From contig ONHS01000050.1 in NCBI GenBank assembly GCA_900317715.1, positions 1-48,935 on the forward strand: a stretch of 48,935 nucleotides of DNA. The letters run 5' to 3'. Position numbers and translations under genes: made by a program. Positions 17,959-28,700 of the stretch are shown here, one piece after another; the stretch's first letter is position 1, and the number at the start of each line of letters is the position of its first letter. The notes beneath the pieces were generated by a model. That model was not told the DNA's origin, made no database searches, and saw nothing but the letters and a program-made list of their open reading frames with translations. The DNA is from an uncultured Bacteroidales bacterium. Its GTDB lineage: Bacteria; Bacteroidota; Bacteroidia; Bacteroidales; WCHB1-69.

Positions 17959-17989
17959 CAAAAATACAATATTTTTATGCCTTTGTCAA
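17959..17989 (-). promoter_or_regulatory. Promoter of queA
   Basis: Minus-strand TATTTTTG (17959-17966) and TTG (17987-17989) with a 20-nt spacer, an excellent fit. It decides the queA start at 17940, leaving a leader of roughly 12 nt. Confidence 0.75.
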
Positions 17990-18082
17990 GAGTTTTTTTT
18001 AGAAAAAATTCTTAAAAAAAAACAAAAAGAAAAACACTTTCGTCAAACGCCCTTTGATAGTGCAATATTTGTCAAAAATTAT

Positions 18083-18090
18083 TACTTTTG
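18083..18090 (+). promoter_or_regulatory. -7 box of pepT
   Basis: TACTTTTG matches TAnnTTTG, 62 nt before the pepT ATG. The leader would be about 55 nt and AT-rich. A correctly spaced -33 is not evident. Confidence 0.5.
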
Positions 18091-18152
18091 CTCTTCCTGT
18101 TTTGAAACGAAAGTAAATAAAATAAATATTTAATAATCAAACAATTACAATT

Positions 18153-19364
18153 ATGAAAGATATTCTTTTGCAACGTTTTTCCAAGTATATTTCTTACGCT
18201 ACGACTGCAGATCCCAATTCAGAGACCTACCCGAGCACACAAGCCCTTCTGGACTTCGCCGATGTGATGGTGGAAGAGTTGAAAAGTATTGGTATGACGG
18301 AAGTTACCAAGGATGCTCACGGTTATGTCACCGCTTTGCTGCCTTCCAATACTACGGAAAAACAACCGGTGATCGGCTTTATGGCGCACCTCGACACCGC
18401 GCCCGACATGCCCGGTATCGCTGCGCCCGTCATCATCCCCAACTACGACGGCGGCACCATCGTGCTGGATAAAGAATCCAACACGGTACTTTCTCCTGAA
18501 GAGTTTCCGGAACTGCTGGATTACAAGGGATTAACGATTCTGACCACCGATGGAAAAACCTTGCTCGGAGCTGACGACAAAGCCGGCGTGGCGGAGATTG
18601 TCTGCGCAATGGAATACCTCATCCAACATCCCGAAATCAAGCACGGCGACATCAAAGTGGCCTTCTCTCACGACGAAGAGGTGGGCAACGGCGTGAAATT
18701 CTTCGATGTGGAAGCTTTTGGTTGCGATTATGCTTACACGATGGACGGCGGTGCCATTGGCGAACTGGAATTCGAGAATTTCAACGCTGCCGGTGCCAAT
18801 ATCCACATCCAAGGCAAGAACATCCATCCGGGTTACGCCAAGAACAAAATGGTAAATTCGCAACTTATCGCAATGGAACTCAATAACTTACTGCCTGCTG
18901 CACAGCGTCCCGAACACACGCAGGATTACGAAGGTTTCTACCTGCTCACACATATCGAAGGCACCGTGGAGGAGACGAAAATGTCGTACATCATCCGCAA
19001 CCACGACCGCGAACTGTTCGAATCGCAGAAAAAGTTCATGCAGGATGCTGTTAACTTCTTGAATATCAAATACAACAACTGCATCACTTGCGAAATTAAG
19101 GATCAGTATTACAACATGCGCGAAAAGGTGGAACCCGTTTATTACGTGGTGGAACGCGCCGTGAAGGCAATGAAGGAAGCCGACGTGGAGCCGGTCATCG
19201 TGCCCATCCGTGGCGGTACCGACGGTGCCAACCTTTCGTTCCGTAACCTGCCGTGTCCCAACATCTTCGCTGGTGGCCACAATTTCCACGGCAAATACGA
19301 ATATGTGCCGCTGGAATCCATGGTAAAGGCCACGGAGGTGATTGTGAATATCGCGAAATGCTAA
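18153..19364 (+). CDS. pepT: Peptidase T (tripeptidase)
   Basis: PepT is a dizinc aminotripeptidase in the M20 family. The 403-residue protein has all the zinc and catalytic motifs: MAHLDTAPD (His79, Asp81), GADDKAGVAEI (bridging Asp141/142 region), SHDEEVGNG (Glu175/176), YTMDGGAIGELEFENFN, GGTDGANLS and GGHNFHGKYEYVPLESM. It is cytoplasmic and of normal length. It is followed 69 nt later by valS with its own promoter. Confidence 0.97.
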   Translation: MKDILLQRFSKYISYATTADPNSETYPSTQALLDFADVMVEELKSIGMTEVTKDAHGYVTALLPSNTTEKQPVIGFMAHLDTAPDMPGIAAPVIIPNYDGGTIVLDKESNTVLSPEEFPELLDYKGLTILTTDGKTLLGADDKAGVAEIVCAMEYLIQHPEIKHGDIKVAFSHDEEVGNGVKFFDVEAFGCDYAYTMDGGAIGELEFENFNAAGANIHIQGKNIHPGYAKNKMVNSQLIAMELNNLLPAAQRPEHTQDYEGFYLLTHIEGTVEETKMSYIIRNHDRELFESQKKFMQDAVNFLNIKYNNCITCEIKDQYYNMREKVEPVYYVVERAVKAMKEADVEPVIVPIRGGTDGANLSFRNLPCPNIFAGGHNFHGKYEYVPLESMVKATEVIVNIAKC

Positions 19365-19371
19365 AAAAATG

Positions 19372-19379
19372 TATCTTTG
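19372..19379 (+). promoter_or_regulatory. -7 box of valS
   Basis: TATCTTTG, perfect TAnnTTTG match. It overlaps an in-frame ATG at 19377, which therefore cannot be the valS start; the real ATG is at 19434. Confidence 0.65.
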
Positions 19380-19433
19380 CCGTTCATTTTAAAATGGCAA
19401 GAAAATTCGATTAAAGACTTAATATACAGTTAT

Positions 19434-22073
19434 ATGGCTACAGAAATCAATACCAAATACGACCCGATTGCAGTGGAGGATAAATGGTACAAGTTTTGGA
19501 TGGACAACCATTTCTTCCATTCTGAACCCGATGAGAGACGAGCTTACTCCATCGTAATCCCGCCGCCAAATGTGACTGGCGTGCTGCACATGGGCCACAT
19601 GCTCAATAACACGCTTCAGGATGTGATGATCCGTCGCGCCCGCATGAAAGGCTTCAACGCCGTTTGGGTGCCCGGCACCGACCACGCCTCCATCGCTACG
19701 GAAGCGAAAGTGGTGAACTATCTCAAAGAGCAAGGCATTGATAAAAAGGATCTTACGCGTGAAGAATTCCTGAAACACGCTTGGGAATGGAAGGAAAAAT
19801 ACGGTGGTATTATCCTCAAGCAACTCCGTAAATTGGGCGCTTCCTGCGACTGGGATCGCACCAAATTCACCATGGACCCCGAAATGTCGGAGTCTGTGAT
19901 CAAGGTGTTTGTGGATCTTTACAATAAGGGTAAAATTTACCGCGGCGTGCGCATGGTCAACTGGGACCCGAAAGCGCTTACCGCAGTATCTGATGAAGAG
20001 GTGATTTACAAGGAGTTACAATCGAAACTCTACTATGTGCGTTATCAGATTGAGGGTGAGGAAAATGAGTACATCACCATCGCGACCACCCGTCCGGAAA
20101 CCATCCTCGGCGATACGGCCATCTGTATGCACCCTGAGGATGAGCGTTATGCCAAGTACAAAGGCAAACGCGCCATCGTTCCTATCGTAAACCGTTCTAT
20201 TCCTTTGATTTACGACGAATATGTGGAACGTGAATTCGGTACCGGCGCGTTGAAAATCACGCCGGCGCACGACATCAACGACTACAACCTTGGCATCAAA
20301 CACCATCTGGAGACCATCAACATCTTCAACGACAACGGCACGCTGAACGAAAATGCACAGTTCCTCGTCGGCATGGACCGTTTCGAGGCGCGCAAGGCCA
20401 TCATCCCATTGTTGGAAGAGGCCGGAAACCTCGTCAAGATTGAGGATTACACCAACAAAGTTGGATTCTCCGAGCGTACGAACGAAGTTATTGAGCCGAA
20501 ACTCTCCATGCAATGGTTCTGCAAGATGGGCGAACTCGCGAAACCCGCCCTTGATGCGGTCATGAACGGCGACATCAAGTTCCATCCCGAGAAGTTTAAA
20601 AACACTTACGCGCACTGGATGGAGAACATCAAGGATTGGTGCATCAGCCGCCAGCTTTGGTGGGGTCACCGCATTCCGGCTTGGTATCTGCCGAACCACG
20701 AATTTGTGGTGGCGCACAATATCGACGAAGCATTGGAGATTGCCCGTCAGAAATTCCCCGAATTGAATTTGACTATCAACGACTTAAAGCAGGATGAGGA
20801 CGTGATGGACACTTGGTTCTCCTCTTGGTTGTGGCCGATTTCCGTGTTCGACGGCATCCGCAATCCCGATAATGCAGAAATCAAATACTACTACCCGACG
20901 GCTGTGTTGATCACCGCTCCCGACATCATCTTCTTCTGGGTGGCGCGTATGATCATGGCTGGTTTGGAATGGCGCGGTCAAATTCCGTTCAAGGATGTCT
21001 ATTTCACTGGTACTGTGCGTGATAAGCTGCACCGCAAAATGTCGAAGCAGCTCGGCAACTCTCCTGATCCCATTATGTTGATGGAAAAATACGGTGCCGA
21101 CGGCGTGCGTTTCGGTATGTTGCTCAGCTCGCCCGCTGGTAACGACCTGCTGTTCGACGAATCTCTCTGCGAACAAGGCCGTAACTTCAGCAACAAGCTG
21201 TGGAACGCCTTCCGTTTGGTCAGAGGTTGGGAAGTCGATGACAACCTGCCGCAGCCGTTGCACACCGCTACGGCCATCCAGTGGATGCACGAGCGCCTCA
21301 CCGAAGTGTTCCACGGCATGCAATGGCACGTCCAACGCTATCGTATTTCCGAGGCGTTGATGATCATCTACAAGCTCGTGTGGGATGACTTCTGCTCCTG
21401 CTTCCTCGAAGTGGTGAAGCCCGGTTTCCAACAGCCCATCGATGGCAAGACCTATCGCGACATCATTGACATTTTCGAAATGCTGATGCAGTTCCTGCAC
21501 CCGTTCATGCCGTTCATCACCGAAGAGTTGTGGCAAACGATGCGTCAGAGAGGTGAAAAAGAGTCTATCATGATGACCCAAATGCCGGTATTGGATGCTG
21601 AAATGGATCAGAAAGTACTGGACGAATTCGCCGCTGCCCGCAAGGTGATCGAGCAGGTGCGCCGCATCCGTACGGAAAAGAACATCGCGCAAAAGCACGC
21701 TTTGACCCTCAAAGTCTATACCTCTCCCGAGCACGCCAATGCCGCCACGGACTCCGTCATCGCGAAACTCTGTAACTTGGAAAAGATTGAGTATCTGGAG
21801 ACTAAGGACATTGACGGCGCATCCTTCATTGAAAACAACATCCAATACTCCATCCCGTTGACCGGTTTGGTGGATGCTTCTGAGGAGATCAAGAAGTTGG
21901 AGGCCGACCTGAAGTATGCCGAAGGCTTCCTGCAGGGTGTGATGAAGAAGCTGTCGAACGCCAGTTTCGTAAACAACGCCCCACAAAAAGTGGTTGACAT
22001 GGAGCGCAAGAAACAGGCCGACGCTGAGGAGAAAATCCGCATCATCAAAGAGCAATTGTCGAAACTGAAATAG
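19434..22073 (+). CDS. valS: Valyl-tRNA synthetase
   Basis: ValS charges tRNA-Val and edits threonine. The start at 19434 ([11 protein letters not shown]) gives 879 residues; the upstream ATG is inside the promoter. The HIGH motif is [14 protein letters not shown], the KMSKS motif is [12 protein letters not shown] (KMSKQ, common in Bacteroidota), the editing domain includes [12 protein letters not shown], and a C-terminal coiled-coil arm ([35 protein letters not shown]) is present. The C-terminus is intact and is followed immediately by a short membrane-protein gene. Confidence 0.98.
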   Translation: MATEINTKYDPIAVEDKWYKFWMDNHFFHSEPDERRAYSIVIPPPNVTGVLHMGHMLNNTLQDVMIRRARMKGFNAVWVPGTDHASIATEAKVVNYLKEQGIDKKDLTREEFLKHAWEWKEKYGGIILKQLRKLGASCDWDRTKFTMDPEMSESVIKVFVDLYNKGKIYRGVRMVNWDPKALTAVSDEEVIYKELQSKLYYVRYQIEGEENEYITIATTRPETILGDTAICMHPEDERYAKYKGKRAIVPIVNRSIPLIYDEYVEREFGTGALKITPAHDINDYNLGIKHHLETINIFNDNGTLNENAQFLVGMDRFEARKAIIPLLEEAGNLVKIEDYTNKVGFSERTNEVIEPKLSMQWFCKMGELAKPALDAVMNGDIKFHPEKFKNTYAHWMENIKDWCISRQLWWGHRIPAWYLPNHEFVVAHNIDEALEIARQKFPELNLTINDLKQDEDVMDTWFSSWLWPISVFDGIRNPDNAEIKYYYPTAVLITAPDIIFFWVARMIMAGLEWRGQIPFKDVYFTGTVRDKLHRKMSKQLGNSPDPIMLMEKYGADGVRFGMLLSSPAGNDLLFDESLCEQGRNFSNKLWNAFRLVRGWEVDDNLPQPLHTATAIQWMHERLTEVFHGMQWHVQRYRISEALMIIYKLVWDDFCSCFLEVVKPGFQQPIDGKTYRDIIDIFEMLMQFLHPFMPFITEELWQTMRQRGEKESIMMTQMPVLDAEMDQKVLDEFAAARKVIEQVRRIRTEKNIAQKHALTLKVYTSPEHANAATDSVIAKLCNLEKIEYLETKDIDGASFIENNIQYSIPLTGLVDASEEIKKLEADLKYAEGFLQGVMKKLSNASFVNNAPQKVVDMERKKQADAEEKIRIIKEQLSKLK

Positions 22074-22074
22074 T

Positions 22075-22239
22075 ATGAAAGCGGTATTACGCTATTTTAT
22101 CCTATTGGCAGCCTTACTGATACCCATCACCTTCTCCAGTCTGAAAGACCGGTTCCCGATGGTGCTGGGTATCACGTTGGGCGTGACGCTTGCCTATTGG
22201 GGGATGTATTTCTGGATGAAGAAGAAAGGGAAGGAATAG
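22075..22239 (+). CDS. Small membrane protein (54 residues)
   Basis: The ATG is 1 nt after the valS stop, so it is likely coupled to it. The protein, MKAVLRYFILLAAL..., has two predicted membrane segments (about 6-20 and 29-47) and a Lys-rich cytoplasmic end (KKKGKE), with a short hairpin turn SSLKDRFP between them. No family is recognised. It resembles the small membrane proteins seen downstream of aminoacyl-tRNA synthetase genes in many Bacteroidota, but I have no evidence of function. Confidence 0.55.
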   Translation: MKAVLRYFILLAALLIPITFSSLKDRFPMVLGITLGVTLAYWGMYFWMKKKGKE

Positions 22240-22244
22240 GAAAA

Positions 22245-22327
22245 CTTAGACAAATGACTTAGACATAGACTATTGGCTATTGGCTGTTAGCTGTTGGACT
22301 TTGACTGTTGATTTTGACTGTTGGCGG
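22245..22327. repeat. Heptamer tract after the valS operon
   Basis: ACTTAGA, ATTGGCT, ATTGGCT, GTTAGCT, GTTGGAC, TTTGACT and GTTGGCG, mostly in 7-nt phase, beginning 6 nt after the small protein stop. It contains both the ACTTAGA and the GCTRTTR families. Confidence 0.8.
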
Positions 22328-22332
22328 TTGTC

Positions 22333-22406
22333 GCAGTCCGTTAGGACTGCAAGGCTCGGTAGGAAATTGCGGGCACAACGGTGGTTTCGCACGCCGTTAG
22401 GCGTGC
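22333..22406. repeat. Pair of related hairpin repeats with GTTA loops
   Basis: Hairpin 1 (22333-22350) is GCAGTCC-GTTA-GGACTGC and hairpin 2 (22389-22406) is GCACGCC-GTTA-GGCGTGC. Loop and outer GC... pairs are the same while the inner bases differ on both arms, so pairing is preserved. This looks like a small REP-type family. Nothing in the rest of this ~300-nt gene-free stretch is coding. Confidence 0.75.
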
Positions 22407-22421
22407 GGGGAAAAATAAAAC

Positions 22422-22526
22422 AAAGAGGGTGTGTCAAAAGTCGTTTTTGGTAAAAACCGATATTTGATTATCAGGAAGTTACAAACTAAAAAACGTCTTT
22501 TTTGGGACTTTTGACACACCCTCTTT
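22422..22526. mobile_element. Small inverted-repeat element (MITE-like) or long terminator hairpin
   Basis: The ends are perfect 21-bp inverted repeats (left begins AAAGAGGGTGTGTC, right ends ACACACCCTCTTT) enclosing about 63 nt with no open frame. The terminal AGAGGGTGTGTCAAAAG pattern recalls ends of insertion sequences, and no clear target duplication is seen. It could equally act as a strong bidirectional terminator for the convergent genes on either side. Confidence 0.6.
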
Positions 22527-22545
22527 ATGTTTACGGAATCCGAAA

Positions 22546-24832
22546 TTATTGTTTCACCACCTTCCGCACGGCGATGGTTTTGCCGTCCGCCACGGCCTTC
22601 ACGAAATAGACGCCCTTGGCATATTGCGACAGGTCGATTTGTGCGGCCCGTGAGGGCGAATGATTATTCGCCCCTACCACGTCCAACAATCGCCCGTATG
22701 CATCGCACAAATGCAATTCCACCTCATCCCATTCTTCATTCTTCATTATGCATTCTACATTAACGACATTATTTGTCGGGTTGGGATAAACCTTGAAATC
22801 AAAACCATCGTAGTCGTTAATGCCGACGGTGATGGTCAGATGCAGCGTCACCACTGAGTCGCAGCCGTGGATGGTTTGGAGGGGTTGGGTATAATCACCT
22901 GTTTCACAGTATTCTACGTTGTTCCAAGTGTAGCAGGGGGACTCGGTGACGATGGTAAATTCTGTGATTTCGTTGTTAAAGATAGTCAAATGCAAGGTGT
23001 CCACTTGGGTGCAGCCATTCGCATCGAGATGACTGTATGTATAATCGCCATTGACGGTGAACGTAGTGCCATTCCAAGTGAAGCTCTCGCAAGCGGTCTC
23101 AGTGACGGAGGTATGCACGGGGTTGTTGATGGTCAGATGTAGCGTGTCCACTTGCGTGCACCCGTTCGCATCCGCGTGGCTGTACGTGTAATCGCCGCTA
23201 ACAGTGTACTCTGTACCGTTCCACGTGAAAGTCTCGCAAGCGGTCTCCGTGACGGCTGTGTGCACAGGATTATTGATTGTTAGATGCAATGTATCCACCT
23301 GCGTGCAACCGTTCGCATCTGCGTGGCTGCACGTGTAGTCACCGCTGACGGTGTATTCCGTTCCGTTCCAAGTGAAGCTCTCGCAAGAAGTCTCGGTGAC
23401 GGCTGTGTGTACAGGGTTGTTGATGGTGAGGTGCAAGGTCACCACAGAATCACAGCCCATCGCGTTGGTAAACGTGTGCGTCAGGTTCTCGCACGATTGC
23501 GTGATACCCATATGCTCGTACCAATCGAAGCTCTCACACGCCACTGCCATAGTGTCGCCAGTAGTTGAGTGGTTAATCGTTAAGTGTAAGGTCACTACAG
23601 AGTCGCAACCGTGAACCGTTTGGAAGTTTTGTGTATAGTCGCCAGACAGTGTGTAAACCGAATCATTCCATGTATAGAAGTCACAAGCGGTGACTGAGAA
23701 AGTAGTAGAATCTGAATGTCCAACAATAAGATACATCATAATAACACTATCACATCCCATGGAATTGGTCGTGTAGTATGAATAATTTCCAGATGTAGAA
23801 TATGTTTCTCCATGCCATATAAAACTCTCACATGCCACCACAGTGGTGTCTTCATAAGTGGGATAATTGACTGTCAAATGCAAAGTAATAATACTGTCAC
23901 ATTCCATCGTGTTGGTCAATGTTTTAGTATAGTCGCCTGGTGCAGGGCACTCCATATTTTCCCATATAAAGGGTAACTCATTTCCACAGACACTATGGGA
24001 AATTTCGGTATAAGAAACAGGAGTTACTATTAATGTCATAATCACCACACTATCTGCCCCTGTAGAAGCTTGGAATATTGTGGTCTTAGTGTCAGCATTA
24101 GTGAATACGCTATCATTCCAAACAATTGGTAGATCACTCTGACAAACAGACATATTCAAAATAGTGGTATCAGAATGATATACGGTGAGATGTAAGGTGA
24201 CCATAGAGTCACAACCATGAATATTGGAATACGTTATTGTATAGTCACCTGTTTCGGTGTATGTCACATTATCCCAGATGTAGCTTTCATTCGCTGCTTC
24301 AAAGAAATCAACATATTCGGAATAATACATTGTCAAGTGAAGTGATAGCACAGAATCACAACCTGACATGCTAGTCATTGTATAAATTGGTTCGTCAGTG
24401 CTCTCCGTGTATGTCACTCCATCAATCCACGTAAAACTATCACAGGCGGTTATATCATCGATGATTACAGTCGAAGAATTAACAATGAGTACCTTTGTCA
24501 GTATAGAGTCACATCCGCTGGCATTCACAAGAGTGTCAGAATAAATGCCACCTTCAGAGAATACAATCCCGTCCCAATTATAGGGAAGTTGGTCCTCGCA
24601 AATAGTACTGGTGTCAGCGAGAACACTGGGCTCACAGTCTTCTTCAAATAATGCTATATAATATTTGTCAGAAGAGGCCACAACAGCCCGAGGATTTTCG
24701 GTGTTACCATCATGCCACTTCAAGAATCGGTAACCTTCGTAAGGCACGGCAGTAAGCAAGACGGTGTCAAGATAGGGCACGGTATCGCTGCCGAGGACAT
24801 AACCATGTGGCTCTTCTGTCGGAATATCATTG
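22546..24832 (-). CDS. Giant T9SS-secreted adhesin/protease, fragment 3 (C-terminal repeats and sorting domain)
   Basis: This frame is the 3' part of the 31705-22546 gene, not a free-standing gene. It begins mid-module (GYVLGSDTVPYLDTV). About 12 modules of 42-56 residues follow, each with C-x-[SF]-[FY]-x-W near its start and a strand such as GCDSVVTLHLTI at its end; three consecutive modules are near-identical 147-bp units (22981-23421). The last ~90 residues are a T9SS type A sorting domain (FKVYPNPTNNVVNV ... IDLSQYAKGVYFVKAV) that directs export through the T9SS and surface anchoring. That domain is interrupted in frame by a heptamer tract and a palindrome (see those entries). The break at about 24832 is described under fragment 2. 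Confidence 0.8.
22650..22677. repeat. Palindrome of the GTAGRGGC family, inside the sorting domain
   Basis: 28 nt, arms GTGAGGGCGAAT and ATTCGCCCCTAC with two mismatched pairs around GATT. Read in frame on the minus strand it encodes VGANNHSPS between LLDV and AQIDLSQY of the T9SS domain. Confidence 0.85.
22731..22762. repeat. Heptamer tract inside the T9SS sorting domain
   Basis: On the minus strand AATGAAG is repeated twice, followed by AATG, with degenerate flanking units (AATGTAG, AATGCAT). It encodes the stretch around CIMKNEEW, unusual for this domain family. Confidence 0.75.
22981..23421. repeat. Three tandem 147-bp units in the adhesin gene
   Basis: Units begin at 22981, 23128 and 23275, exactly 147 bp (49 codons) apart. 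Each encodes CE[ST]FTWNGT...YTVSGDYT...DANGCTQVDTLHLTI with only scattered differences, mostly at third positions. They are the most recent expansion of the 12-module array. Confidence 0.85.
24692..24832. repeat. 141-bp direct repeat in the adhesin gene, copy A
   Basis: 140 of 141 bases match 25603-25743. Its right end is exactly the frame-break point. Confidence 0.9.
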
Positions 24833-25743
24833 ATCCTTCGTTAAACCATTGAACAATAATATTATAATCGCCACTTTCGCTTATTGAAATCACATCACTT
24901 TCATTTCTCCATTCCGAATTACTATTCAAGAAATAGCAATTCCTATGAAGAGAAATGGCATTCTCGGGTAAAATTGAATAAGTTGACCATTCATCTTCAT
25001 TCAACTCATCTATTGCTGGTAACAACGAAACTCTTAAGAAGTTATTATAATATGAATTACTGCGCCATGTGTAATTATAATGGTATTCACCTTGAGGTAG
25101 ATGTAATGTTGTATACGCAAATACGTTTGAACGCGTTTCTCGAATGTAGTTGTTCATTACGCCATAGCTGCTGCTCACGAAAAGCAACCGCATAGTATCT
25201 TCAAGTGTAGTAATGTACCAACGATTTGAGTAATTGTCATTTAGGAGTGTCCATTGTCTGTCATAGGCACTATTTTCAAAATCAAAAAGATTGTCTACAT
25301 GCATGTCTGAAGTGCCAACAACACTAAACAAATCCTTTGCAAATATTGCAGTGAAAGATGTATCTTGTGTCAATATGACTGTTCGAGGATTGTCGGTGTT
25401 GCCGTCATTCCACTGGACAAAATGGCACCCACTATCTGGTATGGCCGAAATGGTAGCTGTAGGTATCGTTTCGGGATTGCTGTATGTACCTCCTCCACTG
25501 ACGGAGCCGTATGGCGTGCTGTCGGCCACATAAACCGTAACATTCCTCGCATATTCATACAACGCGATATAATACTTGTCGGCATCAGCCACCACGATGC
25601 GTGGATTTTCGGTGTTACCATCATGCCACTTCAAGAATCGGTAGCCTTCGTAAGGCACGGCAGTAAGCAAGACGGTGTCAAGATAGGGCACGGTATCGCT
25701 GCCGAGGACATAACCATGTGGCTCTTCTGTCGGAATATCATTG
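24720..25743 (-). CDS. Giant T9SS adhesin/protease, fragment 2
   Basis: The in-frame portion is 25743 down to 24833 and joins module GYVLGSDTVPYLDTVLL to ...GDYNIIVQWFNEGS. The last ~37 codons (24720-24832; MIFRQKSHMVMSS... to stop) are off-frame. It holds one divergent InlB-B-type repeat (GYRFLKWHDGNTENPR, then a tandem YADSTPYGSVSGG type strand, then FVQWNDGNTDNPRTVIL) and one jelly-roll-like module (FDFENSAYDRQWTLLND, RVSLLPAIDELNEDEW). Compared with the intact module at about 26700-27300, the segment from the strand VVLWHNSSIGSTAFLPAAIDNIHF onward is missing at the junction. Confidence 0.75.
25603..25743. repeat. 141-bp direct repeat in the adhesin gene, copy B
   Basis: Nearly identical to 24692-24832; also ends exactly at a frame-break point. 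Confidence 0.9.
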
Positions 25744-28700
25744 TTAAGAGTTTATAATCACCGCCATGCTCTATTTGAACCATACCATTTGTAGTATTCC
25801 ACTCTACCGTAGAACCGCCCTGAAGATATTTAATGTTATATGGACTATTCTGTAGCAAAATGGCATTACTCGGTATTGTTGTGGAAGACATCCATTCTTC
25901 GTCGCGGAGCTCAACAGAATCAGGTATTAATGCAACTCTCATAAAATGCCAGTAGGCAAAAGAGCCACGCCAATCATAATTATAACTATACTCCCCTACG
26001 GGAAGGTGTATTGTTTTATATGCATAAACACTGGAAGTACTCCATGCGTAGTATGAATTACTTAGATTTGAGTAATAACTGATGAATAAGGCACGATTAG
26101 TGTCATCGAGCATAGCAATGTGCCAACTATTCCTATAGTCCTTATTCAAGAGTGTCCAGTGACTATCTAGAGCATTGTCTTCGAAATCATCATCATAATT
26201 AACATAAGTTTCTGTTGTACCTACAACACTAAACAAATCCTTTGCAAATATTGCAGTGAAAGATGTATCTTGTGTCAATATGACTGTTCGAGGATTGTCA
26301 GTGATGCCGTCATTCCATTGTACAAAACGATAGCCATAATCAGGAGTAGCGGATATAGTGGCAATGATATCTTTGTATCCACTATATGAGTTCCCTCCCT
26401 GAACATTTCCATGTGGAGTGCTGTCGGCAACGTAAAGAGTCACAGTTCTAGTTACCATCTCATAAATGGTCAAATGATGAGAGACAATGCTATCACACCC
26501 CAGATAGGAGGTCATAGTGTCGATGATAGTTGTGGAAACTGTGTATGCTGAACCATTCCAGAAATACCAGTCAAAGCCTTCAATACTATCACTTCCAAAA
26601 ACAGGAATACACTCGAATAAAGCGGTATAATGCTTGTCCGCATCGGCCACTACAACACGAGGATTGTCGGTATTGCCATCGTTCCATCTGGAAAATTGGA
26701 ATCCTTCGTCGGGTATTGCAGTAAGCATAACAGTATCAAGATATGGAACCGTATCGCTACCAAGAACGTATCCATGAAGATCTCCATCCAGATTATTATT
26801 GTAGAAGTGAATGTTGTCAATGGCAGCCGGTAAAAATGCAGTACTACCAATTGAGCTGTTATGCCATAGTACTACAAAGTTATACTCCCCTGAAGTGGGT
26901 AAGTTCACCAACTGGTGAAAATGTTCCCATTCTGATTGATAAGAAACTGTCGCAAGGGAAATGGCATTATTCCATTCAGTATCAAAAAATTGTTCAGAAA
27001 TAGGTAGAAGTGCGATTCTTACATATCCTTCATTACCCCAACCAACACAACGCAGATCGTATTCACAGAAGTATTGACCAGCGTCAAGTGTCATCGTTGT
27101 ATAAGCAAAAACGTCTGTGGAAGTATTACCAGAATAAGCATTTGTGATGCCATTGTCGTTACTGACAAAAAGAGCTCTACAAGTGTCGTCCAACGTGGCA
27201 ATACACCATTGGTTTTCATTATCATTATTCAAAAATGTCCATTGATAATCTTTTGACGAATTTTCAAAATTGAAACTATAGTTAACCTGAGGATTTGCAC
27301 TTCCTACAATGCTGTACAGGTTTATCTCGAAAATTGCGCAGAATGTTGTGTCTTGCGTTAAAGTAACTTTGCGAGGGTTCTCGGTGTTACCGTCATTCCA
27401 TCGGACAAAGTGATATCCAAAATCAGGTGTGGCAGAAATGACAGCGTCTTCATGATTGCAATAAGGCCCACCACCGCAGACAGAACCCCAAGGTGTACTA
27501 TCCGCTATCGTTAGTGTCACAGTATTATACAATAAATTTTCTTCTTCGAGTATAGGGAAACCGCCGTTTATGTTTGCAGTATCGGCCACCCAATGCCATA
27601 AAACGCCCGTTGTGTCGTAAGTGTCCACCCAGGCATTGAGAACATTTAGGAGATCTGTGTAATAATTGTCACCCACAGAAACACTGTCAAACAATAAAAT
27701 ATCACCGTCTTCGCTTGAAAAAGAAACAGTATTTGAGACAATAGGATTAGTGCCGTCTTCTGATATTCCATATAGTGGATGATTATTATCAACCAATCCG
27801 TAACAGTTGGAAATTAAAAGATTATTACTAGTTAAACCAGTGATTACTCCAGCTCGGAATCCACAAATTTCGGGACCACTTCCCCCCATCGTCATACACA
27901 CCCACCCTCCAGCTGAGACTCTTCCTGCTGCATAACAATTCTTCAAAGATCCTCCAATAGATCCTGTCAATCCGCCTTTGTAATAAGCACCTCCAACGTT
28001 CCCTGTAGCATAACAGTTTTCCATATGGCCAAAACCAGTAGTTCCTACTAACCCCCCAAAAGAATATCTGCCGCCAATTACATTACATCGGGAATAACAA
28101 TTTCGTATATTTTCAGCCATACCGAACAAACCTCCTACAGCATCATAACTGGCTTGGACTGTACCAGAAGAACTGCATGCATTCACCCAACCACAGTTGC
28201 TGCATGTTCCCGCAATGCCACCTACGCTATTTTCACCATATACAGTTCCATTTACATGACAGTTGTTTATCGTAGAACTGTTTATACTCCCAAATAACAT
28301 GCCAACAAAATCTCTGCCTTTCACATTAGCATTATTCAATGTGATATTTTGGTAAGTGCCGTATGTGATTTCACCAAATAGACCATTATAATTTGTCAAT
28401 TCATTAACGTACAAATTGTTGATATTTTTTCCACCTCCGTCAAAAACACCTCGAAAACCGTTTATGGCGGTCCATCGAAACTGTCCCAAATCAATGTCTT
28501 GGGTGATCACTATCCTTTTATCAAATAATGTATGCTTCGTCTCCCCGTTCAATCCATTGACCACGCTGATAAGCCATGCGAGTCCTTCTGCGGTGGAAAT
28601 AGTGATATTTCCTGAATTGTCAATGACATATCCGTCCGGTTGAGAAGTGACAATGTCTTTCCAATATGGAAGGTCAACCACATGAGCTATTTCTTCGCTC

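Noticed and set aside
20784..22055. Long open frames antisense to valS and mutA
   Set aside because: High-GC-at-third-position shadow of real genes; no family motif, no promoter.
22331..22526. Possible CRISPR array in repeat-rich regions
   Set aside because: Heptamers, palindromes and adhesin units have no regular 25-40-nt repeats separated by unique spacers of constant size, and no cas genes are present.
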